DNA of 24,817 nt from GCA-002282575 sp964606405 (GCA_964606405.1 CAZSGH010000039.1:1-24817), one strand, 5' to 3'. Positions 1 through 7,467 are shown, counted from the stretch's first letter. Numbers and translations are program-made. The notes: generated by a model from the sequence alone, not told the origin.

Positions 1-55
1 CATCAACCTCAACCGCTACTTAACAACCAAAAACAGTGGCTTGATAATCAAAAAG
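1..55. repeat. Exact 55-bp duplicate of 1098-1152, probable contig-edge overlap
   Basis: Bases 1-55 are identical to 1098-1152, which lie inside the outer membrane factor gene; base 56 (t) and base 1153 (a) differ. The copy runs directly into the coding tail of ppc and is not in the reading frame used by the efflux gene. A match of exactly 55 bp starting at base 1 is what is expected where a k=55 de Bruijn assembler breaks a contig at a branching vertex. A real duplication or a chimeric read is the alternative. Confidence 0.85.
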
Positions 56-166
56 TTGAAACGTTACCGTGATCCAAACGCAACCGATGCAGAACGCGAC
101 GAATGGATTAAACCGCTGTTACGCTCGATTAATGCGATTGCTGCTGGTATGCGCAACACAGGTTAA
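56..166 (+). CDS. ppc: Phosphoenolpyruvate carboxylase, C-terminal fragment
   Basis: Only the last 36 codons are visible. The translation ends INAIAAGMRNTG followed by TAA at 164-166, and the IAAGMRNTG terminus is the hallmark C-terminus of bacterial phosphoenolpyruvate carboxylase, where the last residues form part of the active and allosteric region. The enzyme carboxylates PEP with bicarbonate to oxaloacetate in the cytoplasm as an anaplerotic reaction. The frame stays open upstream through bases 1-55, but that stretch is a copy of another gene (see the 55-bp duplicate), so the true ppc sequence begins at about base 56. A copy of the intergenic repeat family begins about 10 nt after the stop. 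Confidence 0.85.
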   Translation: MKRYRDPNATDAERDEWIKPLLRSINAIAAGMRNTG

Positions 167-176
167 TATTAGGAAA

Positions 177-325
177 GGGAAGCTCTAAAAACCTCACTTC
201 GCTTGTTTTTAGACTTTCCAAATTTATTTTTAGCTGGTGGAAGGGATTTTAATCAATGGTTTACATGCTACTTTCAGCAAACCCTTCCTCCAGACCTCCT
301 ACCCATTTAGTTACTAGAGGTTCCC
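177..325 (+). repeat. Intergenic repeat family, copy 1 (between ppc and panD)
   Basis: Full-length copy of about 149 bp. Imperfect terminal inverted repeats: GGGAAGCTCTAAAAAC on the left, and GGGAACCTCTAGTAAC when the right end (to 325) is read on the minus strand. Left hairpin: TCTAAAAAC (184-192) pairs perfectly with GTTTTTAGA (205-213). Second stem: CTGGTGGAAGGG (234-245) pairs with CCCTTCCTCCAG (282-293) with one mismatch. It starts about 10 nt after the ppc stop and ends 8 nt before the panD start codon, so it is likely both the ppc terminator and part of the panD leader. The G-quadruplex motif seen in other copies is degraded here. Confidence 0.85.
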
Positions 326-333
326 GAAGGGAT

Positions 334-720
334 ATGTTGAGAACGGTACTTAGTGCAAAACTACACCGCGTCACCACCACGCACTCAGAGCTGGATTACG
401 AAGGCTCTTGTGCGATTGATGGTGAGTTATTAGATGCGGCTGGTATTCATGAATATGAGCAAATTCATATTTATAATATTAACAATGGTGAACGTTTTGT
501 TACCTACGCGATTCGTGCCGAAGAAAAAACAGGGATTATTTCTGTTAATGGTGCGGCTGCGCATAAGGCAAGCCCAGGAGATTTATTAATTATCTGTACC
601 TTTGGGCAAATTGATTCATCTGAAATCGAGAAATACCACCCAACATTAATCTATGTCGATGCAGCAAACTGCATCGTCGGCAAGAAAAATGCCATACCCG
701 TACAAATGTCCGATCGATAA
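334..720 (+). CDS. panD: Aspartate 1-decarboxylase precursor
   Basis: PanD decarboxylates L-aspartate to beta-alanine for pantothenate and coenzyme A synthesis in the cytoplasm. It is made as a pi-protein that self-cleaves between Gly24 and Ser25 to create the pyruvoyl cofactor. With the start at 334 the protein is 128 residues, the usual length, and the key residues sit at the standard numbers: Lys9 in SAKLHRV, Tyr22 and Gly24-Ser25 in YEGSC, Arg54 and Tyr58 in ERFVTYA, then ISVNGAAAH. An in-frame ATG at 256 adds 26 residues, but these are translation of repeat copy 1 and have no family counterpart. A purine-rich GAAGGG at 326-331 is a tight ribosome binding site. The other pantothenate genes are not adjacent. 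Confidence 0.95.
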   Translation: MLRTVLSAKLHRVTTTHSELDYEGSCAIDGELLDAAGIHEYEQIHIYNINNGERFVTYAIRAEEKTGIISVNGAAAHKASPGDLLIICTFGQIDSSEIEKYHPTLIYVDAANCIVGKKNAIPVQMSDR

Positions 721-732
721 TTGTCTCAATGC
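692..732 (+). repeat. Direct repeat at panD 3' end, left copy
   Basis: About 40 bp covering the last codons of panD and its stop. It recurs imperfectly at 890-930: over the best 33 bases (700-732 against 898-930) I count four mismatches. The two copies bracket repeat copy 2. Confidence 0.75.
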
Positions 733-734
733 AT

Positions 735-883
735 AGGAAACGTCTAAGAACATCTCTTCGCTTGTTTTTAGGCTTTCCAAGTTTGTTTTTTTAGCTGAAG
801 GAAGGGAGTTAATCAATGGGTTACATGCTATTACCTCCCCTTCCTCCAGACCATCTACCCTTTAGAGATATCTAATAGGTTAC
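735..883 (+). repeat. Intergenic repeat family, copy 2 (after panD)
   Basis: Full-length, somewhat degenerate copy of about 149 bp beginning 14 nt after the panD stop. The left hairpin arms are GGAAACGTCTAAGAAC and GTTTTTAGGCTTTCC around a CTCTTCGCTT loop. The second stem is GGAAGGGAG (about 800) with CTCCCCTTCC (about 836). The C-tract half is degraded, so no four-tract G-quadruplex remains. It is flanked by a long direct repeat derived from the end of panD. Confidence 0.8.
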
Positions 884-889
884 TAAGCA

Positions 890-930
890 CCATAGATGTA
901 CACATGTCCGATAGATAACTGTCTCAATAC
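890..930 (+). repeat. Direct repeat of panD 3' end, right copy
   Basis: Imperfect copy of 692-732 including the equivalents of the last panD codons. It carries no gene of its own. It lies between repeat copy 2 and the efflux operon, so the region 721-971 holds only repeat material plus about 40 bp of leader for the operon. Confidence 0.75.
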
Positions 931-971
931 CTACGATAATGTAATCACTTTTTAATGGGATGCCTCTTGTC

Positions 972-2201
972 ATGCGACATATTTTGTCACTATTTTTATC
1001 GTTATCGCTCCCCTTCATTAGCCTTGCTGAAGACGACGCGCATTATGACGCACAAGCAATACCCCTTGCACAACTCGAGCAGCAACTCATTGAACTGCAT
1101 CAACCTCAACCGCTACTTAACAACCAAAAACAGTGGCTTGATAATCAAAAAGATATTGCACAAAGTTTCCTATCGGCACAGCCTCGACTGATCGGCGAAC
1201 TTAAAAATGATCAATTTGGTAAAGACTTAGGTTATCAAAATATCGCGTTGGGTATTACCCTGCCCTTATGGTGGCCGAGCGAGCGCCCACTCGCACAAAA
1301 CAGCGCGAAACAATTGGTACAATGGCACATCACACAAAGGGCTGCGCAACGTCAACAACTGCGGTTAGACTTATACCGTGTCAGTGAGGCATATGTCAGT
1401 GCCAGAGAAACGTTACATCACGCTAAACTCGCCGTTGAACATGCACAAAACTTACTCACGCATGTACAAGCCAGACAACAAGCAGGCGATCTATCCAAAT
1501 TTGATTTAGTGAGCGCACATGCAGACTGGCAACAACGCCAACAAGACTTATTGATGGCAGAGCAAACACTCATAGAAAAGCAACTGGCGTTTATCCAGTT
1601 AACGGCGCAAGAATCACTCCCCAATATTCCTGAACAACCAGTCGCATTCAACCCCATTTTTAATGGCGACAACTGCGCCGGTCTCGTCAGCAAGCGTGCC
1701 GCTAGCGAATTTATTTTGGCACAACTCACTCAAGCAGAACAGGCATCGAGTAGCAAACCCGAACTGACATTTGCTACTGAGCAAGATAAAGCCGATCGAT
1801 TATCACCAAACAACAACCTTGCCCGAATAAGCCTAAGCATTCCACTGGGATTAACAGCACATCGTCAACAAGCTTCAAGCCAATTAAGCTACGAGTTAGC
1901 GCAAGCGCGCATGGCATTAGCGCAAGCGCAACGCGAGATATCTGCTCAATGGGCACAACTTCAAGCCAGATTTGCACAAAGCAGCATCCAGTGGCAACAA
2001 CAGCAACAGCTTAATCAAACATTAAGCCAACAATATACGATGGCACAAGCGGCTTTCCGCGCTGGTGAGTTAGACTTGCGTGAATTGCTACGCATTAAGT
2101 CTTCATGGCTCGAAGGTCAACACACGGCAGAGCTTCTAAAATACGGTCAAATCTTTAGCGCACTCGCTCTTAAAGCATTACAGGAAGACACAGGATTATG
2201 A
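972..2201 (+). CDS. CzcC-like outer membrane factor of an RND metal efflux system
   Basis: TolC/OEP-family outer membrane channel, here the exit duct of a tripartite heavy-metal efflux pump. The chosen start at 972 gives MRHILSLFLSLSLPFISLA followed by EDDAHYD, a clean Sec signal peptide (cleavage after about residue 19), and a 409-residue protein, normal for CzcC. An in-frame ATG at 960 would add four residues; neither has a strong ribosome binding site. The mature part is Gln/Ala-rich and predicted helical in two halves (for example LRLDLYRVSEAYVSARETLHHAK, shortened: RVSEAYVSAR near residue 140, and MALAQAQREISAQWAQLQAR near 315), as expected for the alpha-barrel repeats. Its stop overlaps the start of the adaptor gene by 4 nt (ATGA). 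The exact substrate cannot be read from this subunit. Confidence 0.8.
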   Translation: MRHILSLFLSLSLPFISLAEDDAHYDAQAIPLAQLEQQLIELHQPQPLLNNQKQWLDNQKDIAQSFLSAQPRLIGELKNDQFGKDLGYQNIALGITLPLWWPSERPLAQNSAKQLVQWHITQRAAQRQQLRLDLYRVSEAYVSARETLHHAKLAVEHAQNLLTHVQARQQAGDLSKFDLVSAHADWQQRQQDLLMAEQTLIEKQLAFIQLTAQESLPNIPEQPVAFNPIFNGDNCAGLVSKRAASEFILAQLTQAEQASSSKPELTFATEQDKADRLSPNNNLARISLSIPLGLTAHRQQASSQLSYELAQARMALAQAQREISAQWAQLQARFAQSSIQWQQQQQLNQTLSQQYTMAQAAFRAGELDLRELLRIKSSWLEGQHTAELLKYGQIFSALALKALQEDTGL

Positions 2202-3277
2202 AAATCATTATTCAATTCGGGCTATTCTGCGCTAGCTTAATGCAATTGTCATTTGCCGCTCCTGTAACGATCGATAACCTAACACAAAGCAAACTCGGTA
2301 TTCAGTCGCAAATCCCATTGCCGCTACCCGTGGCATCGCAACAATATCCTGCACAGGTTATTTTGCCGCAGCAAAGTCAGCAAAACATTTCGCTATCGCA
2401 TACCGTCACCCTAATCAACTGGCGCATTGAACCCTATCAAACGATTCAAACAGGTCAGCCCTTGGCACAGCTGTTTAGCAGTAGCCTGTTAGAGGCTTCT
2501 CATACTTGGTTAATCGCGCGTAATAAAGAGCAACTGGTTAATCAACAACTCAAACGCGAACGAACCCTATTCGATCAAGGCTTAATTCCACAAAAACGGC
2601 TCGATATTGCTCAATCGGAAGCCGACCAAGCACAACTTACCAGTCGCATGGCGGCACAACAATGTCTCCACTTAGGGCTGAGCGATAACGACTTACAAAA
2701 GATGATGAAAAAAGGAACACCCACAGGAGAATTTACCTTACTGGCCAAAACATCGGGACGTGTTCTTAAATTAGAAGCGACGCAAGGTCATAGCATTAGC
2801 CCAGGTGAACCTGTATTAAGCTACCAAAGCGGTGATACCCGTTGGCTCGAATTTGCACTACCGGCTGCCGATGCACTCAGCTTATCCGCGGGCGATTCAT
2901 TCACGATTAAAGACACGCCCTACCGTGCAACCCTTGTCGGTCAACAACCTGAGCGCAATACGGCACAAAAAGTGATGTTCTTAGCCAAAATTGAACAAGC
3001 TGCCGATTTAATGCCGGGACAATGGGTCAGTCTACAACTCAATCGTCCCAGTGATCATAGCTTTGAAGTGCCACGTCAAGCAGTGGTTCATCTCGACAAT
3101 CAAGCCAGTTTGTTTGTGCTTCATGGAGACACCATTGAGACCATGCGTATCGAACTAATCGGCAGCACACGCTCAGGATGGCAAGTTCGTGCGCCAAATC
3201 TAAAGAACACAGATAAGATTGTTGTGCAGGGTACAGCAGCAGTAAAGGCAATGTTTGAAGGTAGTGCAAATGAATAG
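2198..3277 (+). CDS. CzcB-like periplasmic adaptor (membrane fusion protein) of RND efflux
   Basis: Periplasmic adaptor joining the inner membrane RND pump to the outer membrane factor. Residues 1-20 (ending QLSFAA) form a signal peptide. A biotinyl/lipoyl-like region around residues 60-90 (LINWRIEPYQTIQTGQPLAQ) is followed by a coiled-coil hairpin of about residues 95-155 (EQLVNQQLKRERTLFDQGL, then KRLDIAQSEADQAQL), then the second lipoyl half with SGRVLKLEATQGHSISPGEP and beta-barrel and membrane-proximal regions. The 359-residue length and order fit the CzcB/CusB-like family. No His-rich N-terminal metal-binding segment is visible. It overlaps the upstream gene by 4 nt, so translation is coupled. 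The following czcA-like gene is separated from it by repeat copy 3. Confidence 0.8.
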   Translation: MKIIIQFGLFCASLMQLSFAAPVTIDNLTQSKLGIQSQIPLPLPVASQQYPAQVILPQQSQQNISLSHTVTLINWRIEPYQTIQTGQPLAQLFSSSLLEASHTWLIARNKEQLVNQQLKRERTLFDQGLIPQKRLDIAQSEADQAQLTSRMAAQQCLHLGLSDNDLQKMMKKGTPTGEFTLLAKTSGRVLKLEATQGHSISPGEPVLSYQSGDTRWLEFALPAADALSLSAGDSFTIKDTPYRATLVGQQPERNTAQKVMFLAKIEQAADLMPGQWVSLQLNRPSDHSFEVPRQAVVHLDNQASLFVLHGDTIETMRIELIGSTRSGWQVRAPNLKNTDKIVVQGTAAVKAMFEGSANE

Positions 3278-3420
3278 GGAATATCTAAAAACCACGCTTT
3301 GCTTATTTTTAGACTTTCCAAGTTTGTTTTTTAGCTGGTGGGAGGGATTTGTTTCAAGAAATTACAAACTATTTTCTTTACCCCTTCCCCCAGAACCCCC
3401 TACCCATTTAGGTGTTAGAA
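3276..3420 (+). repeat. Intergenic repeat family, copy 3 (inside the efflux operon)
   Basis: About 145 bp, starting within the stop codon of the adaptor gene and running into the start region of the RND pump. The left hairpin is ATATCTAAAAA (from 3280) with TTTTTAGACTTTCC around ACGCTTTGCT. The second stem is GGTGGGAGGG with CCCCTTCCCCC. Four C-tracts at 3381-3405 give a GGG/GGGGG/GGGGG/GGGG quadruplex motif on the minus strand. This is the only full copy lying inside what should be one operon. Confidence 0.85.
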
Positions 3421-6400
3421 GTGCTAAATAATTTTATACAACTCGCCCTGTCACAACGCTTACTGCTGTTATTACTGACCAGCTTGTTGGCAGTTGTCGG
3501 CTGGCAGAGCATGATTAATACGCCCATTGATGCCTTTCCTGACATTACACATCCACAAGTCAAAATCATTTTAAAAGTAGCGGGTATGACGCCCAGCGAA
3601 ATTGAAACCCGTGTCACCGCATTGGTTGAAACCGAAATGCTCGGTATCCCCAAGCAAAAACGCTTACGCTCTCTGACGAAATACGGCTTGACCGATATTA
3701 CGGTCGATTTTGAAGAAGGTGTCGATATTTACTGGGCAAGACAACAAGTAAACGAACGCTTGAGCGCCATGTCAGAGCGTCTACCATCCGAAATGGAAGG
3801 TGGCATTGCTCCCATGACCACGCCGTTATCTGATGTCTTTATGTTTACTTTAGAAAGCGATAGCCTCTCGTTAAGCGAACGTCGACAATGGTTAGATTGG
3901 GTGATCCGCCCTAGCCTACGCACCCTTGCTGGTGTTGCCGATGTGAATACCTTAGGTGGCGAAGTCAGAACCTACGAAATTGCTCCCGACGCACAACGCA
4001 TGGCGGCACTTGGTATTACGCTAGAGGATATTCAGCAAACCATTAGCAACAATCATCAAATGACGGGCGCAGGACGCTTAGACGAAAGCGAAGAAACCCT
4101 TGTTGTTCGTCTTAATGGCAGTCAAACAGGACTTGATAGCCTCGCCGCATTGCGTATCACCACGAAAGATAACACCCCGATTCGTATCGCCGATGTCGCC
4201 CAAGTGCATTTGGGTAGCTTAGCACGTAACGGCGGTGTTACTCATAATGGCAAGGGTGAAACCGTTGAAGCCATTGTTCTTGCCATGACAGGTGCCAATG
4301 CCCGCATGGTAGTGAAAGGTGTCGAGGAGCGTCTTGCTAGCCTAGAAGCAGCGTTACCCAAAGATCTACACATTAACGTCTTTTACAATCGCGCCAACTT
4401 AATTGAACGTGCGGTTTGGACGGTCACCCAATCACTCATCGAAGCCATCATTTTGGTGCTATTGCTGCTGATTGTATTTTTAAGCAATTGGCGCGCGGCA
4501 TTAACCGTTGCCATGATTTTGCCACTATCTGCCTTAGCAACCTTTATTTTGATGGAACAAGCTCACCTGTCGGCCAACCTCATGTCATTGGGCGGATTGG
4601 TTATTGCCATTGGTATGCTAGTTGATGCTGGCGTGGTGGTGGTGGAAAACATTGTCAGTCGCCTCCATGCAGGCAAATCGCATCGTCTGCCCAAACAACA
4701 CCTCATTGCCCGTGCAGTCGGCGAAGTGAGTACTCCTGTTGCTGCTGGTATTGCTATTATCATCATCATTTTTTTACCGCTACTGACCCTAGAAGACATC
4801 GAAGGCAAACTCTTTTCTCCCGTTGCCTTAACCATTGTCTTTGCCCTTGCAAGTGCCTTAGTACTCGCGTTAACGGTTATTCCTGCGATTGCCAGTATTC
4901 TGTTATCGGGGCAACATGCTTTTGATGAACCTCAATGGCTTGAACGATTGCAAATTGCCTATCAGGCTTTCTTAGAAGGTGCGATCAAGCGACAAACGCT
5001 GATTGCCAGCATCAGCGCACTGTCGTTGGTGCTCGCAGCGGTTGCTTATCCCCATATTGGTAAAATTTTTATCCCGACCTTAGATGAAGGCGATATTATT
5101 GTTCAGCTCGAAAAGTTGCCATCTATTAGCCTGAATGCTTCATTAGCCTTGGACACGAAAGTACAACAAAGCTTGCTAGCAGAGGTTCCCGAAATTACGG
5201 GTATTATTGCCCGCGCTGGCTCGGACGATATTGGTTTAGATCCGATGGGACTTAATGATACCGATAGTTTTTTAACCCTTAAACCCGCTGCTCAGTGGCG
5301 TATTCCTAATGATAAAGAAGCACTATTAACCGCCATTCGTGATGTGCTCGACAGTTTTTCTGGCATTAACCACACCTTGACCCAACCCATCGAAATGCGC
5401 GTTTCCGAAATGCTGACAGGTACTCGCGGCGATATCGCCATCAAAATTTACGGAGACAATGCTCAACAACTGACCCAGCTTGCCGAGCGCATTCAAACCG
5501 AACTCACCCCTATGACGGGCGCAGCCGAAGTATTTACCCCCGCCAATAATGGCGTGCAATATTTGCAAGTTACCTTCGATCACGATGCGCTGCGCCGTTA
5601 TGAACTCAACGTCGATACGCTTAGCCAATGGATTCGCAGCCAGTTAGAAGGTCAGGCTATTGGTTTAATGTATGAAGGCAACCGACGCACGCCAATTATG
5701 TTAAGAGGCGATGCTCAACCGAGCGAAAACTTGCCCGAATTAGCACAACTGCCTATTCCTCAAACACTGGCTAAAGGGTTACGTCTATCCGATGTCGCCA
5801 CACTAGAACGTAGCGAAGGACCTGTCTCTATCGCTCGTGAAAATGGGCAACGTATGGCTGTGGTCTTAGTTAATGTCAATGGTCGTGATTTGGTTGGCTT
5901 TGTGGAAGAAGCACAACAGAAAATTAAAAACACGATAACGCTGCCCGCTGGTTATTGGCTAACATGGGGTGGTCAATTCGAAAATCAACAACGCGCCAGT
6001 CAACGCTTAAGCATTGTGATCCCGCTGGGCTTGTTAATGATCGCCTTTTTACTGCTGATGCTATTAGGCTCGTTTAAACTAACCCTCATTACCATGCTCA
6101 GTGTTCCTTTTGCCCTTGTTGGCGGCATTATTGCCCTCTATGCCAGCGGAGAATATTTATCCCTACCCGCTTCAATTGGTTTTATTGCGCTGCTGGGTAT
6201 TGCTGTTTTGAATAGCTTGGTAATGGTCGATACTTGGAAACACTTACGCAACGAAGGACACAGTGGCTTAACCCTAGTGCTGATGGGAGCGAAACGACGC
6301 TTACGCCCCGTACTCATGACTGCCAGCATTGCGGCGCTCGGACTTATGCCACTGCTGTTTGCCACAGGACCAGGGTCGGAACTTCAACGTCCCTTGGCTG

Positions 6401-6501
6401 TCGTCGTTATTGGCGGCTTGGTGACATCGACGCTCCTAACGCTTGTACTGCTCCCCCTTATTTATTACCGACTGGTTGCCCAATATGACCATACTCACTG
6501 A
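3421..6501 (+). CDS. CzcA-like heavy-metal RND efflux pump, inner membrane subunit
   Basis: Proton-driven inner membrane transporter of the heavy-metal efflux (HME) RND class, about 1026 residues with the usual 12-helix plan: N-terminal helix LLLLLLTSLLAVVGW, periplasmic porter loop, helices about 330-520, second half with helices from IVIPLGLLMIAFLLLM onward. INTPIDAFPDITHPQVKI is the typical first-loop signature. The helix-4 motif reads AIGMLVDAGVVVVEN: the first Asp of the CzcA DFG..(I/V)DG motif is Ala, while the second Asp and the Glu remain. The segment DPMGLNDTDSFLTLKP resembles CzcA (divalent cations) and lacks the CusA-type Met there, so Cu/Ag export seems less likely. GTG 3421 is chosen because TAGGTG (3409-3414) is well spaced; GTG 3412 in the same frame is possible. 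Both lie at the end of repeat copy 3. Confidence 0.88.
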   Translation: MLNNFIQLALSQRLLLLLLTSLLAVVGWQSMINTPIDAFPDITHPQVKIILKVAGMTPSEIETRVTALVETEMLGIPKQKRLRSLTKYGLTDITVDFEEGVDIYWARQQVNERLSAMSERLPSEMEGGIAPMTTPLSDVFMFTLESDSLSLSERRQWLDWVIRPSLRTLAGVADVNTLGGEVRTYEIAPDAQRMAALGITLEDIQQTISNNHQMTGAGRLDESEETLVVRLNGSQTGLDSLAALRITTKDNTPIRIADVAQVHLGSLARNGGVTHNGKGETVEAIVLAMTGANARMVVKGVEERLASLEAALPKDLHINVFYNRANLIERAVWTVTQSLIEAIILVLLLLIVFLSNWRAALTVAMILPLSALATFILMEQAHLSANLMSLGGLVIAIGMLVDAGVVVVENIVSRLHAGKSHRLPKQHLIARAVGEVSTPVAAGIAIIIIIFLPLLTLEDIEGKLFSPVALTIVFALASALVLALTVIPAIASILLSGQHAFDEPQWLERLQIAYQAFLEGAIKRQTLIASISALSLVLAAVAYPHIGKIFIPTLDEGDIIVQLEKLPSISLNASLALDTKVQQSLLAEVPEITGIIARAGSDDIGLDPMGLNDTDSFLTLKPAAQWRIPNDKEALLTAIRDVLDSFSGINHTLTQPIEMRVSEMLTGTRGDIAIKIYGDNAQQLTQLAERIQTELTPMTGAAEVFTPANNGVQYLQVTFDHDALRRYELNVDTLSQWIRSQLEGQAIGLMYEGNRRTPIMLRGDAQPSENLPELAQLPIPQTLAKGLRLSDVATLERSEGPVSIARENGQRMAVVLVNVNGRDLVGFVEEAQQKIKNTITLPAGYWLTWGGQFENQQRASQRLSIVIPLGLLMIAFLLLMLLGSFKLTLITMLSVPFALVGGIIALYASGEYLSLPASIGFIALLGIAVLNSLVMVDTWKHLRNEGHSGLTLVLMGAKRRLRPVLMTASIAALGLMPLLFATGPGSELQRPLAVVVIGGLVTSTLLTLVLLPLIYYRLVAQYDHTH

Positions 6502-6808
6502 CCCAACACAGCGCATACGATGCGAACTACGCTGTCATCACCAAGAAGAACATAAACTGATCGAACTGCTACTGGCTAAAGAGGTGACTGTATTTGATGT
6601 GTGGCAGTGTCAGCGTTATGGCTTACCTGCAAGTCAACTGAGCTTAATCGAACAAGTTCGTGGCTTTGTTCGCTACAGCTATGCAAGCTGTGAACTCCCC
6701 TATCGTAAAGCCATAGAAGTTAAGCAAGCACTGCACCAAACGATTCCCAATGGAGAATGTACCTTGCTGCCACTCATGCCTTGCGACACTGAAAAAAGTC
6801 ATTCATAA
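6485..6808 (+). CDS. DUF3240-like small protein of the metal efflux operon
   Basis: Cytoplasmic protein of 107 residues, starting at ATG 6485 and overlapping the end of the pump gene by 17 nt, which argues for coupled translation. The pattern of an N-terminal strand (IRCELRCHH), HKLIELLLA, then LSLIEQVRGFVRYSYASCELP and a C-terminal strand (GECTLLPLMPC) matches my memory of DUF3240, a GlnB/CutA-like ferredoxin-fold family typically found next to CzcA genes. Several Cys and His residues (CELRCHH, CQ, SCELP, PC) could bind metal, but this is inference. A longer frame opens at 6443 but that part lies inside the pump gene. Function in the operon (metal sensing or pump regulation) is unproven. Confidence 0.65.
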   Translation: MTILTDPTQRIRCELRCHHQEEHKLIELLLAKEVTVFDVWQCQRYGLPASQLSLIEQVRGFVRYSYASCELPYRKAIEVKQALHQTIPNGECTLLPLMPCDTEKSHS

Positions 6809-6830
6809 TAAAAGACATCTTTATAAAACC

Positions 6831-6897
6831 CGTCATTCCCGCGAAAGCGGGAATCTATCTCCTTATCTTTATGGATCCCCGCGTACGCGAGGATGAC
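6831..6897 (+). repeat. 67-bp double-hairpin element with dRS3-like core, copy 1
   Basis: Two adjacent hairpins. The first holds ATTCCCGCGAAAGCGGGAAT (6835-6854), which fits the Neisseria dRS3 pattern ATTCCC-N8-GGGAAT. The second, GGATCCCCGCGTACGCGAGGATGAC, is shortened here to its core CCCCGCGTACGCGAGG (about 6876-6891). GTCAT at the left end and ATGAC at the right end form terminal inverted repeats. The same element in reverse orientation is at 11988-12055. It lies between the efflux operon and apt, and may also act as a transcription terminator. Confidence 0.85.
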
Positions 6898-6949
6898 AAA
6901 AGATTGGGTTATTATAGATACCTTACCAAATTCTCATAAGGAAAACGCC

Positions 6950-7459
6950 ATGACCGACTTACGCGCTCTGATCGCTGATGTACCCGACTTTCCCAAAGCT
7001 GGCATTCTATTTCGAGATGTCTCCCCCTTACTCAAAGCCGATTTTAAAGCAACAATTGATGCGATGAGCGCTTTATTTAACGAAGATGAGTGGGCAGCAA
7101 TCGACGTATTAGCAGGTATTGAATCGCGTGGCTTTATTTTTGCATCCGCCCTTGCGTATAAGCATGGTAAAGGATTCGTCAAAATCCGCAAACCAGGAAA
7201 GCTACCCAATGTTGCTGCGAGCATTAATTACGGTTTAGAGTATGGATCGGATAGTTTACACATGCAAGCAGGCGATGGCAGTCGCGTCTTAATCTGTGAT
7301 GATTTAATCGCCACGGGTGGTTCTATGGGAGCAGCCGCTGAGCTTTGTACAACCGTTGGCTACAAAGTAGCTGGCATGGCTTGTTTAGTAGACCTAGCAA
7401 ATTTAAACACTTTTAAATGGCATGACATGACGGTTCGATCGGTCATTCAATACGCATAA
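6950..7459 (+). CDS. apt: Adenine phosphoribosyltransferase
   Basis: Purine salvage enzyme converting adenine and PRPP to AMP in the cytoplasm. The 169-residue protein begins MTDLRALIADVPDFPKAGI, shows FRDVSPLL, GIESRGFIFASALA and KIRKPGKLP of the hood and flexible loop, and the PRPP-binding motif VLICDDLIATGGS near residue 115. ATG 6950 is preceded by AAGGA at 6938-6942, ideal spacing. The longer open frame from 6893 starts in the repeat and is not believed. It is a single gene, convergent with dgt, with repeat copy 4 between them. Confidence 0.96.
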   Translation: MTDLRALIADVPDFPKAGILFRDVSPLLKADFKATIDAMSALFNEDEWAAIDVLAGIESRGFIFASALAYKHGKGFVKIRKPGKLPNVAASINYGLEYGSDSLHMQAGDGSRVLICDDLIATGGSMGAAAELCTTVGYKVAGMACLVDLANLNTFKWHDMTVRSVIQYA

Positions 7460-7467
7460 CAGCCAAT

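Noticed and set aside
955..1191. 78-residue frame over the start of the outer membrane factor gene
   Set aside because: It is out of frame with a clear signal-peptide-bearing family member; the shared 55-mer also appears in this frame at the contig start, but that is an assembly matter.
6893..6949. 19-residue N-terminal extension of apt
   Set aside because: It starts in the repeat element, while ATG 6950 has an excellent ribosome binding site and gives the family start.
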